Shown here one piece after another: positions 10,086-20,157 of a stretch of 64,000 bases of DNA. The notes below the pieces were generated by a model, which saw nothing but the letters and a program-made list of their open reading frames with translations, did not search any database and was not told where the DNA came from. The position numbers were made by a program, and so were the translations under genes. Origin of the DNA: Oegoconia quadripuncta (lineage: Eukaryota > Arthropoda > Insecta > Lepidoptera > Autostichidae); assembly GCA_949316235.1 (NCBI GenBank), contig OX438755.1, positions 17,746,151 to 17,810,150 on the forward strand, read 5' to 3'. How positions within the stretch are numbered: the stretch's first letter is position 1; each line of letters begins with the position of its first letter.

Positions 10086-11147
10086 TTAATTAATTAAATG
10101 CTCAAAATGTGATCCCTCTTGTCTTACGCAAATCGCCAATCTTTTAATGAGCCCGCTGCCTGTTGATTTTCTAATCATTTTATGGTGAACACTCGATGTG
10201 ATATGGCACAATTCTGTTTGCAACTCGCCTACGTTCTCGTATCGCTTTTTGTATAGCATATCTTTCACGTATCCCCAAAAGAAGAAATCTAATGGTGTGA
10301 GGTCCGGGGATCTGGCCGGCCATCTAATCGGTCCATTTGTACCAATCCATGTAGGAAAACATTCATTTAGAAAATCTGCTGCTCTCCGACTATTATGAGC
10401 CGGAGCTCCATCTTGTTGGAAAATTAAGTTTTCTTGCTCCGCCGCGGAATGGTTTCTTATCTTATCCCTTAAAATTTGAAGTATTCCTAAATACTTTTCT
10501 GTGTTCAAGGTTCCTTGGTAAAAATGGATTAAGAAAACCCGGTTTTTTAAAAGTCCGCACCAACAGTTGAGTGAAAAACGCACTTGGTTATTAGTTTCAG
10601 TCACTCGTAGGGGATTTTCTTTAGACCAAATACGATTATTGTTGCGGTTATACATACCGTTATTGCTAAAGTTAGATTCGTCTGTCCAAATAATATTATC
10701 CAAAAAATTTGGATCTTCGAGCAATCGTGCCTGGATATCAAGACAGAAATTTTTTCTCCTTTCTGTATCGCCCGGAAGTAATTTTTGAACCAATCGTCCT
10801 TCAACATAACTCTTAAAACCGTGTTTTTTTAATACACGGTGTATTTTACTTTTTGAAACTCCAATTTCATGTTCTCCTTCTCTCACCGATGCTTTCGGAA
10901 AAGCCGAAAAGTAAATTAAAATACCAAGTTCTTCGTCGTTGATCGTATGGTTTTCTTGCTGTGGTTCTCTTGGGCGTTTATCGAAACGTCCCAGAGTTTT
11001 CAAATTGTTCACAAGCCTTTTCAAAACTTTACGAGACGGTATTTGTCTATCAGGATATTTTACGCCATACCACCGCAAACTTCTAGAGATATCTTTATCG
11101 TTCAAAAAATATGCTTCCATTAGATCAAAACTTACTTGATATGCCAT
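10086..11147 (-). CDS. DDE/D transposase with DUF4817-like N-terminal helix-turn-helix
   Basis: 353 codons, ATG at 11147, TAA at the low end. It would cut and paste copy A by binding its TIRs, acting in the nucleus. Residues about 1-60 (SFDLMEAYFLNDKDISRSLRWYG, then PSRKVLKRLVNNLKTLG) resemble the DUF4817 helix-turn-helix seen in many insect transposase-like proteins. A second helix-turn-helix follows near residues 90-115 (REGEHEIGVSKSKIHRVLKKHG). The catalytic core shows WTDESNF (first D), FQQDGAPAHNSR (second D) and WPARSPDLTPLDFFFWG (third acidic residue, D of TPLD). I count 40 residues between the second and third acidic residues, closer to the DD41D-type groups than to DD34D mariners. 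No frameshift or stop is visible. The family name is by inspection only. Confidence 0.85.
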   Translation of the reverse strand: MAYQVSFDLMEAYFLNDKDISRSLRWYGVKYPDRQIPSRKVLKRLVNNLKTLGRFDKRPREPQQENHTINDEELGILIYFSAFPKASVREGEHEIGVSKSKIHRVLKKHGFKSYVEGRLVQKLLPGDTERRKNFCLDIQARLLEDPNFLDNIIWTDESNFSNNGMYNRNNNRIWSKENPLRVTETNNQVRFSLNCWCGLLKNRVFLIHFYQGTLNTEKYLGILQILRDKIRNHSAAEQENLIFQQDGAPAHNSRRAADFLNECFPTWIGTNGPIRWPARSPDLTPLDFFFWGYVKDMLYKKRYENVGELQTELCHITSSVHHKMIRKSTGSGLIKRLAICVRQEGSHFEHLIN

Positions 11148-11591
11148 GTTCGCAATAAATTAACACAATAACACTTGTGTAAGTGAATTGAGACTAAACA
11201 GATCAATATCCGAAAAACAAACGCTCGCACATACTGTTCCATTTTCAAATTTAAGAACAACATTTAAAAATATCACTTCTTTTTAAAATATCTTAAAAAG
11301 TATGCATTCAAACAAACGCTGTCATAAACTGTTCCATTTTCAAATTATAAATTATTTATTTTTGTTTTTAATTTGCCTTCTGTCTAGCTTACAGAGGACG
11401 TATTGAAATACAAGTTTTATCATTTCATCTACACGTGCACTTATAATAAGGAAAACTATGTTAGTACCTATTTTATGAAGTGGGTACTTATTTACGAATA
11501 ATCAATGCTATCTTTGGAATGATAATATCGCTACTTTTCGAACGTCGTCGGCAATAAATAACTTTCTTGAAATTTGACTCAATCATTTTAT

Positions 11592-11859
11592 GTTGTTCCT
11601 TTCTTTTAAAATACTATGTTACTTAGGCAGAGTTATTATTTTTTAGCTATTCTTTCGATTGGCATCATAAAAGTAGGGTGTTTTTTTTTTCACATTTAAG
11701 TCGGTTCGATTCCCAGCCGAAGCAAGTAATTTTTAGAAAATCTATGAATGCAGAATTACTAACTTTTAAAAATAACATAAAGTCTTCTTTGAGCAAAATT
11801 CACTATCTACGATATTTAAGGTACTTCCCCTTCATGTCCCATAACTTTGGGACGCCCTG
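11592..11859 (-). repeat. Right TIR of copy A
   Basis: Inverse of the left arm. On the plus strand it holds the D-arm-like CTTTCGATTGGCATCAT at 11652, an 11-base T-run, and the B-box word GGTTCGATTCCC at 11703-11714. Confidence 0.85.
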
Positions 11860-11865
11860 TATATA

Positions 11866-12887
11866 CAGGACGTCCCACGGCTATGCCACATGGAGGGAAA
11901 GTACCTTGAATTTTGTAGATGGAACATTTTACTGAAAGAAGACATTATTTTAATTTAAAAAACAATTTAAACTGCATTCATAGATTTTTAAATAAGTACA
12001 TGGTTGAACCGGGAATCGAACCCTTTATTTATAAAAAAAAAATTACCATGTAACTTTATCATACCGATCGAAAGGCTTCATCATAAGGATAATTTTTTGC
12101 TAAATAACATAGTGTCAGAAATAAAAGGAAGACCATGAATTTTAACATTTTTAATACAAAATTAATCAAATTTATCAAATGCTCAAAATGAGTCCCATCC
12201 TGTTCAATACAAAGTCGCACTCTTTTGATTATTTCGCTCCCTGTCGATTTTTTGATCATGTTGTGGTGGATATTTAGAATAATACGTCGAAGTTCAGTTT
12301 GTAGCTCGTGGACACTTTGACACTGGTTCTTGTAAAGTAAATTTTTTACATAACCCCATAAAAAAAATATAACGGGGTTAGATCTGGGGATCTCGGCGGC
12401 CATTTTTTCGTCCATTTGTCCCGATCCAGGAAAGAAAATGTTCATTGAGATAGTCCTACTTACTAATTACGTATCTCTTTATCATTTTATCATGAACTTA
12501 AATTATAATAGTGGGTGGGTAATTAGTATTAGTAATGATAATGTCAGTTGAATGTCCTTACGGCAATGTCAGCTTTTCATTTTTCTGAACAAAATTGAAC
12601 ATCTAATGTTAAAATTCATGGTCTTCCTTTTATTTCTGACAATATGTTATTTAGCAAAAAATAATCCTTATGATGAAGCCTTTCGATCGGTATGATAAAG
12701 CTACATGGTAATTTTTTTTTATAAATAAAGGGTTCGATTCCCGGTTCAACCATGTACTTATTTAAAAATCTATGAATGCAGTTTAAATTGTTTTTTAAAT
12801 TAAAATAATGTCTTCTTTCAGTAAAATGTTCCATCTACAAAATTCAAGGTACTTTTCCTCCATGTGGCATAGCCGTGGGACGCCCTG
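11866..12887 (-). mobile_element. Copy B: diverged, internally deleted relative of copy A
   Basis: Begins CAGGACGTCCCACGG and ends CCGTGGGACGCCCTG, bounded by TA; only TATATA separates it from copy A. Its arms (about 270 bp) align along their whole length with those of copy A but differ at many bases. Landmarks are shared: AAAGTACCTT, AAGAAGAC, GCATTCATAGATTTT, the B-box word (12011-12022 and 12731-12742) and AACATAGT. The middle and N-terminal transposase are gone. Confidence 0.8.
12059..12445 (-). pseudogene. Transposase C-terminal remnant in copy B
   Basis: The minus-strand frame reads FFLWGYVKNLLYKNQ, then VHELQTELRR and GTHFEHLI, matching the end of copy A's transposase (FFFWGYVKDMLYKKR; GELQTELCH; SHFEHLIN). 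The third catalytic aspartate is lost: TPLD in A is TPLY here. The stop that ends A is also gone, so the frame runs on into the TIR to 12059. A frameshift separates the SPDL region from the upstream WIGTNG-like sequence. It is non-functional. Confidence 0.75.
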
Positions 12888-13298
12888 TATATCGCTTCGT
12901 CGTTGTTGCGTATCAGACAATCCCCGATTGGGGCGCAGACAAATCTGGCAACGTCACGTGCGCGCGTGGCGATACCATAAAGTCCCCATTATCGGTATTT
13001 TTATCGATAATTAGGTAGAGATTTCCCATTATCTTTACCTACTTAACTGAAATTAAAACAGGAAATATCACAAGATAGTGGAGTATTAAAAATGCAACTG
13101 GATGATGTGTAGTCTAGTGGGTGTGTTGACTTGAGCAATCGTGTATGCGTGTGAAGTTATGTAGTAAACACGATTCACGACCTCCGTTTTGTAAACCTTA
13201 TGTCGTTGGAGATTGAGCCACAAAGGCGGTTAAAAAACTATTGAACAGTCTGTACATATTCTTCATTTGTGGATAACCATTTAAGGCTACATTTGCTT
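12888..13298. other. No gene; possible SINE-like traces
   Basis: Near 13165-13230 there are eroded words of the SINE-A head on the minus strand (GAGCCACAAAGGCGGTTA). Otherwise nothing recognised. Confidence 0.45.
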
Positions 13299-13589
13299 AT
13301 TTTTTTTTATGCACCACAAGTTAGCACTTGACCTCAATAACACCTTATGTTAAATATAAATTAATAAATAAAAATCGGTTATTTGACATAATTATAAGCC
13401 CTTCCCGCATTCTTACAATATAGTGTCAGTATAGATTAAACAAAAAAAAGAAAGTAAAGATGTTAAGTGAAGCTGAGGCCGAAGGCGGAAGGAATGGCCC
13501 GGAAACCTCATCTTATTTGGAGAACTGGCTATTTTATCTCCTACAGCTGAAACACAACAATGCTATTAACATTGCTGTTTGGCGACAGA
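13299..13589 (-). mobile_element. SINE-A, interrupted by a 106-bp insertion
   Basis: The 3' two thirds of SINE-A. The word ATGTTAA at 13347-13353 is repeated at 13460-13466, and the 106 bp between (13354-13459) are foreign to SINE-A: AT-rich, with an A-rich right end. The SINE's 5' head is missing. Confidence 0.65.
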
Positions 13590-13634
13590 ATATAGGATTT
13601 GAATATATAGCTGTAAAAACGAAATATCTATTAA

Positions 13635-13940
13635 CTTTCATGTAATTATGTACGGCTGTTATTAAACTTATATATTTTCCATGACTCTGCAAAATCTACG
13701 ACGCCGCTTGGAAAGACTCATCTAAAATTTCAATTATACCGAGACATCTCTGGATCTTGGGAGTTGCGCGATTCCTGCAAACTGCAATTACCTACGATGA
13801 TTCGCAGAATACGCGAAGTTCGGGAGACAATTCCCAAAGTTTCCCGTTCCATCGAACTGTCAACTTCGGAAAAATTCTTTCGAACCATGGATAATGAATA
13901 TCTGGAAGCATTCAGAGACTGGAAAAATCATAGGCTTATA
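13635..13940 (+). other. Exon-like open frame cut by copy C
   Basis: An open frame from 13635 runs to the TA target of copy C. From about 13683 it reads DSAKSTTPLGKTHLKFQLYR, then WELRDSCKLQLPTMIRRIRE, then SEKFFRTMDNEYLEAFRDW. The composition is protein-like (few low-complexity stretches, mixed charge) and unlike the SINE and LINE frames around it. I do not recognise the family and find no convincing splice acceptor or start. Removing copy C, the frame would run a few codons further (IYWVF) into SINE-B. It could be a host exon, an unknown element's ORF, or chance. Confidence 0.25.
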
Positions 13941-14929
13941 CAGGGCGTCCCAAAGTTATGGGACATGAAGGGGAAGTACCTTAAATATCGTAGATAGTGA
14001 ATTTTGCTCAAAGAAGACTTTATGTTATTTTTAAAAGTTAGTAATTTTGCATTCATAGATTTTCTAAAAATTATTTGCTTCGGCTGGGAATCGAACCGAC
14101 TCAAATGTGAAAAAAAAAACACCCTACTTTTATGATGCCAATCGAAAGAATAGCTAAAAAATAATAACTCTGCCTAAGTAACATAGTATTTTAAAAGAAA
14201 GGAACAACGTGAAATTAATCATTTTAATCAAATAAAAAACATACATGAAACTGCCGTAGTCAATTAAGTAGGTATTTTTTTGTAAATTAATTAATTAAAT
14301 GCTCAAAATGTGATCCCTCTTGTCTTACGCAAATCGCCAATCTTTTAATGAGCCCGCTGCCTGTTGATTTTCTAATCATTTTATGGTGAACACTCGATGT
14401 GATATGGCACAATTCTGTTTGCAACTCGCCTACGTTCTCGTATCGCTTTTTGTATAGCATATCTTTCACGTATCCCCAAAAGAAGAAATCTAATGGTGTG
14501 AGGTCCGGGGATCTGGCCGGCCATCTAATCGGTCCATTTGTACCAATCCATGTAGGAAAACATTCATTTAATCAATGCTATCTTTGGAATGATAATATCG
14601 CTACTTTTCGAACGTCGTCGGCAATAAATAACTTTCTTGAAATTTGACTCAATCATTTTATGTTGTTCCTTTCTTTTAAAATACTATGTTACTTAGGCAG
14701 AGTTATTATTTTTTAGCTATTCTTTCGATTGGCATCATAAAAGTAGGGTGTTTTTTTTTTCACATTTAAGTCGGTTCGATTCCCAGCCGAAGCAAGTAAT
14801 TTTTAGAAAATCTATGAATGCAGAATTACTAACTTTTAAAAATAACATAAAGTCTTCTTTGAGCAAAATTCACTATCTACGATATTTAAGGTACTTCCCC
14901 TTCATGTCCCATAACTTTGGGACGCCCTG
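13941..14929 (-). mobile_element. Copy C: recent deletion derivative of copy A
   Basis: 989 bp, flanked by TA (13939-13940 and 14930-14931). Both arms and about 360 bp beyond the left arm are almost base-for-base copy A. The sequence then jumps from the position equivalent to about 10372 to about 11499 of A, removing about 1.13 kb, with a TA shared at the junction (14571). The B-box word is at 14086-14097 and 14773-14784. It is non-autonomous but should still be a substrate for copy A's enzyme. Confidence 0.85.
14287..14571 (-). pseudogene. Transposase C-terminal remnant in copy C
   Basis: Identical in reading to the last 95 or so codons of copy A's transposase, including SPDLTPLDFFFWGYVKD with the third catalytic aspartate, through HFEHLIN and the stop. 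The first two catalytic aspartates and both helix-turn-helix regions are deleted, so it cannot act as a transposase. Confidence 0.8.
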
Positions 14930-14943
14930 TATATTGGGTCTTT

Positions 14944-15169
14944 ACGACCGATAGGTGTAGTGGATAGTGACTCTGTCAGCGAAACCAACGGTTGCGGGTT
15001 CGAATCCGACGAGGGGTCAATGTCTGTGTGATGAATACGAACATTTATTTCCGAGTAATGGAATATTTATGTATATATTTATCGTTATCTAGTGTCCATA
15101 GCACAAGCATTACTTAGTTTGGGACATGATTGGCGTAGGTGTCCGAAATATTTATTTATTATTATTTAA
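14944..15169 (+). mobile_element. SINE-B, full length
   Basis: Head ACGACCGATAGGTGTAGTGG, B-box GCGGGTTCGAATCCGACGA, central domain, then the tail GGCGTAGGTGTCCGAAATAT with (TTA)n. It starts 12 bases after the TA flanking copy C. Confidence 0.75.
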
Positions 15170-16859
15170 AAAAATGTCCCGATGAATAATTAAGCCTAAA
15201 AAAAACGAGCGCTTAGTCTAGATTTTTTTAGAAGACCCTATTTTTAATTTGTATCTTAATAACAATAAATACTAACTGATATTTAATTAGATAGACCTTT
15301 ATTAAACACAATTAACTTATTGATGGATAAAAAAACTAAGCATGTTATAGTTAGGCATGCATGTGTTTTAGCTGAAAATATCGTCGAGCTGCATTGCTTA
15401 AGAAAAAAAAATGAGAACTAATATTTTCTAACGATAATTTTCCTAAAGGTTTTCAATTTAAGGAAATACCCATCAATTGAGCATTTTCTTTTAAACAAAC
15501 ACATTTTTCAACTTTTCCTTATTTAGTTACTTACTTAGTACTTGCTTTTCTTTACAAATGCTTAATTTTTATCAATTGCTACTACATTTACAACACTATA
15601 TTAAATGTTTCAAGAAAATCGCGGTTATTCGTTTTTCCGAGGTCAAACCGTATTTTTCCTGGGCAACTCAGTAGATGCCTATCTCCCTGCTCTTAAAGAT
15701 CCCAAGGTTGTAGGATTCAGGAAAGACTGACGCCGGAAGGGGGTTCCATGGCTGTTCGCATAATGAATGAAGAGTCGTACCGCCTAGTGCGAATGTTCAG
15801 TATATTAACTACATGTATATACAAGTACATGTTGCATGTATTTGTGCCAAAATGCCAAGTTTCAAGATTGTTGGACACACCGGGAAGTACCCCATTGCGT
15901 TGATGACGTTGATGATCGGTAATTGGATTTTTACTATGAAAATGCAGTATCATTATACTGCATACTGCATTTGAAAGCGTAAAGCGCAATACAATGTTAT
16001 TGCGTTATACTAGAAACTAGAAATTTTAAAGAAATATCGATACAAATTCAAATTGAAAGGAAGGAAAATTTATTTAAACCCTATCCATGACACAAACAAT
16101 ACACATGCAAAAAATAACATTGTGTTTGCCATCTAATTGTCGGTGTCGCAAGGTGGAGTCAAAAAGGTCTCCAACTCAGCATGGGTTGCAGCAGTTCATT
16201 ACAACGCTGGTTTTCAGTGGAGCCTCCAAATGACGCACGGACACTGGTCAACAAATGTACATACAAATAACAATTACAATATAGAATTTCTCAGAATCTT
16301 TTCAGAGAAAGGCCTTCAAAAGTTTGTGAAAAGTGATGTACGGAATCCTCGAGGCACGAGTCCTAAGTTCAACGGTCTTTTCAAAACACTGTTTCACAAC
16401 ACGAAGGCATTTCTAGAGTAGGCAGCATCAGTCAGGACGTCTTGTTTCAATTCTTTATAACTTTTTCCAATCATCTGTCAAGCGAGAGTTCGCTTGCTCG
16501 GAGTCGAGCCCCATCGAATAAGTTCCATTTTTCTTCATAACGGTCTAAGGACTCCGGACTTTGTTTTGGAGAATTAAAATTGATTTTGCCTTGTATTTTT
16601 ATTCAGTGAAAGGTAAACTGATACTTTTAGAACTTTACCTTTCGTCAAAATTAAGCAGAAATTATTCAATATTCAAAAGGGTTTATATATAAAAATAGAA
16701 GAGCGCTTTCCTATCCTACATTGGTACGAATAAATATGGATATAAAGTTTTAGTTTTTTCTCGAGGTGGGGAACCCTGAGAATTGTAATATATTACTATC
16801 AGCGAATTAACTATATCATCATCGTCATTTCAGCCGAAAATCAAAAGAGCATTTCGTAA
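15170..16859. other. No gene; one LINE scrap
   Basis: Mostly AT-rich. At 15695-15740 the words ATCCCAAGGTTGTAGGATTC match the minus strand of the family-D LINE at 27575-27770. The open frame at 16137-16421 has no ATG-context, motif or composition that supports a gene. Confidence 0.5.
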
Positions 16860-17180
16860 CTTATAAAAATAATATTTGAAAAAATCATGACATACAATTT
16901 TCGCTCATTCATAAGGCAGACTCCCCAGAGAAGAACGAGCAAGAAACTCAGGGGTTGCTCTTAGTATTTTTAGTTTATAATTTAACAAAGAATAATGACT
17001 GGATATCGCCGAGCGGTTCATGGCTATGCATTGTTATCATCTGTAGATAGTCAGAAATTGTATATATATGTAGAAGTTGTAATATAGCCTTCGGCACATA
17101 ATTTCCCTTTAATGGTGGTTTTATATTTATTTGAACGCAACTTTGAATATCTACTATCGTCGGTGTGTGGGAATGCATAC
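16860..17180 (-). pseudogene. CR1/L2-group LINE, C-terminus and 3' UTR
   Basis: The 3' UTR block (GAGTTTCTTGCTCGTTCTTC on the minus strand) followed by TGTATGTCATGA is shared with 29975-30178. The adjoining open frame (VDIQSCVQINIKPPLKGNYV, then ISDYLQ) is a decayed version of the LINE C-terminus. Confidence 0.5.
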
Positions 17181-17439
17181 AAAGTAAAAAATTCTGAAAC
17201 TTCTAGTATAGAAATCCAACAATGTTTGGCTGAATTCAGCTAGGTATGGTTCCTAGTGGAAAGTTTTTCGTAATCAAGAGTGGAATCAATAGTAAACATG
17301 AATTAAATTTCATCCTGCATTTGAATGTATTCATTACATTCAAATCAATTGAATACATTCAATAGTCCAGAGATTTTATTTCACAGGATAAAAATAGCAT
17401 TTGACAACGTTACAGTTTTTAACTTAATATTAAAATTGG

Positions 17440-17695
17440 CAAAGGAAACTCACGAAAGAGATATACGAATCGAATGTTGTATGGCAGTATTGGTAGGGGA
17501 AGACCGCGGCGAACGTACTATGATCAAATCGTGGAGGTCTTAGAGAAAGTCCAAGTCAAGAGTACCCTAAACCGACGAGCTTATGAGAGTTAATGAAGCA
17601 AAAGAGGAGTCAGGATTGTAGTAATTAGAAATATGTGGTCTCTGCCTACTCCTACGGGAAACAGGCATGACTTTATGTATGTATAGTAAACCTGT
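17440..17695 (+). pseudogene. RTE-like LINE C-terminal remnant
   Basis: Pieces in two frames read VGRGRPRRTYYDQIVEVLEK and VRVNEAKEESG, with the terminal wording MWSLPTPTGNRHDFM. This RGRPRxTYxDQ, VNEAKxxSG, WSLPTPTG ordering is a recurrent LINE C-terminus. Frames shift, so it is dead. Confidence 0.5.
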
Positions 17696-18159
17696 AGCTC
17701 AGTTTTGTTCGCAGCAACAAAACATACGCCCCACATTTTCCGCATAGAATTCGCGGGTCATATGCCACGGCGGATTAAACGTTAGAGGGCGACACTTCCG
17801 CAGGTTTATGGACGACCCACGCATATCTTACACGTCATAAACTTGAAGCGAACGTTTGAGGGCGAATACCTCCGTGCGAAGGGTATTTTTAGTATAGGGG
17901 ATGATAATGGAAAACCCTTGGAAATAATAGTGACAAGAGTGTCGATTTATGGTGTTTTATTGATCGAGGATCACATACCTATAACAACCATACCTATCTG
18001 TTTTTACTTAACATCAGCTATGGTTGAAGGCGCAATTGGCTATAAGAAAAAATCTTGCGCATTAATACCTTAACACATGAGAATAGTAGGTAAAGTGCCC
18101 AGGTAGGTACATATTGGCCGTGTGGTGGTTGAATAGAATAAAATAGAATAAGCTCATTG
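17696..18159. other. No gene recognised
   Basis: Nothing recognised up to the mariner target site. Confidence 0.5.
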
Positions 18160-18161
18160 TA

Positions 18162-19465
18162 CGTGGGACACTCAGAAAATTTTGCGAAACAGAAAAAAAT
18201 TGTTCTATGGGCAAATATATTTTTATTAAATCTTTTCAAAGTACTCTCCACTAGCATCTATACAAAGTTTCATGCGTCTGAACCAATTTTCGAAACACTT
18301 TTTCCAGTCCGCCGCAGACACCTCGTTTACGGCCTGCTCGAACGCTGACAGCGCATCTTCCGGCGATGAAAATTGTATCCCTTTGAGCTGATTTTTTATT
18401 TTTGGGAATAAAAAGAAGTCACACGGTGCTAGGTCCGGGCTGTAAGGACGCTGTAAAGACCTAGGAGTTTGACCGGCGTGCTGTCCAGGAAGTCCCTCGT
18501 TTTGAGCGCGGTGTGCGCGGGCGCGTTGTCATGATGGAGCAGTAGCCCACGGAGCCCTGTGTTTGGTCGCTTGTTGCTCCCAACAGAGAAAAATTCTGGC
18601 AAGCATTTATTAATATACCATTCGGCGTTGATGCTTCTTTGGTTTTGTAAAGGAATTGACACCAAGTAGCCAGTCAAATTGATAAAGCTCGCGATCAAAA
18701 TTTTCCCCCCGCTTCTAGATCGCTTCACTTTGGTGGGCGTTGCTTCGTTTTGAAACACCCAAACTGTCGACTGGCGCTTCGTTTCTGGATCGTATTGATA
18801 TATCCAGGACTCGTCACCTGTAATGATGTCATAAACACGCCGAGACGAACCTGCTTCAAATTTGTTAAGCATATCACGGCACCATTCCACCCGGGCCTGT
18901 TTCTGAGCATCGGTGAGGTTGTGCGGCACCCAGCGTGAAACTATCCTCCTCACGCGAAGATGCACGTGCAGAATTTTGTGAAGGCTTCCCGATCCAATCT
19001 CCACAATGTGCTGAATCTCTTGGTATGTTACTCGCCTATTGTCTTGGATTAAATTTTTCACTGCTAACACCTTTTCTTCCGTAACAGCCGTCGAAGGGCG
19101 ACCACTTCTTTCTTCATCCCCCAAAGTTAGTCGACCGCGCCTAAATTCATTATACCAACGATACACGGTTGCCTTAGAAGGGCCTTCATCCATGAATGCC
19201 ATTTGAAGTCTTTCGTACGATTCTTCCGAATTCAGGCGGCACTTGAAATCGTATAAAATCATAGCGCGATAATGTTCCCGGTGCAGATCCATTTTTCACT
19301 GAGACACGATAATTTAAATTAGCTTGCAAAAAATGTGGAGGGAAAATTTGAAATTGGAATGTGCCTATTTTTACTTATAAATAATCATAATTTTAAAATA
19401 GATTTTAACTGGCCAGTCTCTCATTCATAAAAACTTTTTTTCGCAAAGTTTTCTGAGTGGCCTGG
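18162..19465 (-). mobile_element. Mariner element, 1304 bp
   Basis: Flanked by TA at 18160-18161 and 19466-19467. TIRs of about 28 bp: left 18162-18189 (CGTGGGACACTCAGAAAATT...), right 19439-19465, whose inverse is CCAGGCCACTCAGAAAACTT.... They differ at about five positions, mostly at the outer tip. Length and TIR size are those of a classical mariner. Confidence 0.9.
18226..19292 (-). pseudogene. Mariner transposase (DD34D) with one frameshift
   Basis: ATG at 19292. Residues 1-110 hold paired helix-turn-helix regions (YRAMILYDFKCRLNSEESYE; SKATVYRWYNEFRRGR; GDEERSGRPST). The catalytic core has ITGDESWIYQYDPE (first D), LLHHDNAPAHTALK (second D) and, in the shifted frame, PYSPDLAPCDFFLFPK (third D, 18419-18421). 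I count 34 residues between the second and third aspartates once the shift is bridged. The C-terminus ends SGEYFEKI before a stop at 18226. The frameshift lies near 18450-18465. Apart from it, the whole protein reads through, so inactivation appears recent. WVPHNLT (canonical WVPHEL) is conserved. Confidence 0.85.
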
Positions 19466-19467
19466 TA

Positions 19468-20157
19468 CAAGCATGTACAAAATGTGTACTTTGACCGAGA
19501 CGACCTGCGCCTGTAACCCAAAATATACAAAAAAACAAATACTGAAGAATCAGCAGTGCAGACCGTAGCGGCGAAGCCAAGTCGCGCGACCCTGAAAAAC
19601 AGTTGCTACATAGCTCTCAAACAATAAACAGTTACATAATTACATTCAATATTTTGGATTTAATTTAACACCTTTAACAAACATTTTTAGTAAATATTTA
19701 ACCATCTAGGAAACATCATAAACAACAATAAATTCATGCCGCACTATCCGCCAAGGACACTCGTGGTATCGGTACGCGTCGCGATCAGGAGGAACGAACA
19801 TTAACATCCTGTAGGACAGGGAACTCAATACCTGCTCGTACACTCATAATGCCAACCGCTAGCAAAACGCCAACTTCTCAAACTGCCGTTGGGTGTCGTA
19901 AAACGCGACTAAACCATCGTAGCATAACTGCTCCAGGAAAAATCTACGTTCGCCATCTCGCCTCCACAGCCTGGCGATTAGGGCAAATCTTTCAATGGAA
20001 ATCGTATATGGGAGAGGCTTGCTAACCCCTCCTGTATTCTGTTACTCCTGTATGATAATAATAAAAACGTTTATTTGCATATTACCGAAGACACTTACTA
20101 TGTAGTGTTACACAGAAGTTGTGTAGTGAAAGTGCTTATTTAAAAAAGGCTTACTTA
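19468..20157. other. No gene; short repeat echo
   Basis: Words near 19990-20030 (CAAATCTTTCAATGGAAA, CGTATATGGGAGAG) recur near 21605-21650, so both may belong to an unidentified repeat. Confidence 0.4.

Larger units (their letters stand above)
9740..11859 (-). mobile_element. Copy A: complete Tc1/mariner-superfamily element with 268-bp TIRs
   Basis: Starts CAGGGCGTCCCA, ends with its inverse, and is flanked by TA. Arms 9740-10007 and 11592-11859 are almost perfect inverted copies; the visible difference is one base near the B-box. It encodes one intact transposase on the minus strand, so the right TIR carries the promoter side. Total length 2120 bp. Classical mariners have TIRs near 30 bp, so the arm length is unusual. 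Because the ORF and both ends are intact, it is potentially autonomous. Confidence 0.85.

Noticed and set aside
9512..12900. SINE-A simply interrupted by copies A and B
   Set aside because: The missing SINE-A 3' part is not found after 12889, so the truncation is independent of the insertion.
13941..14929. Copy C as an independent MITE family
   Set aside because: Apart from one clean deletion it is near-identical to copy A, including transposase codons, so it is a direct derivative.
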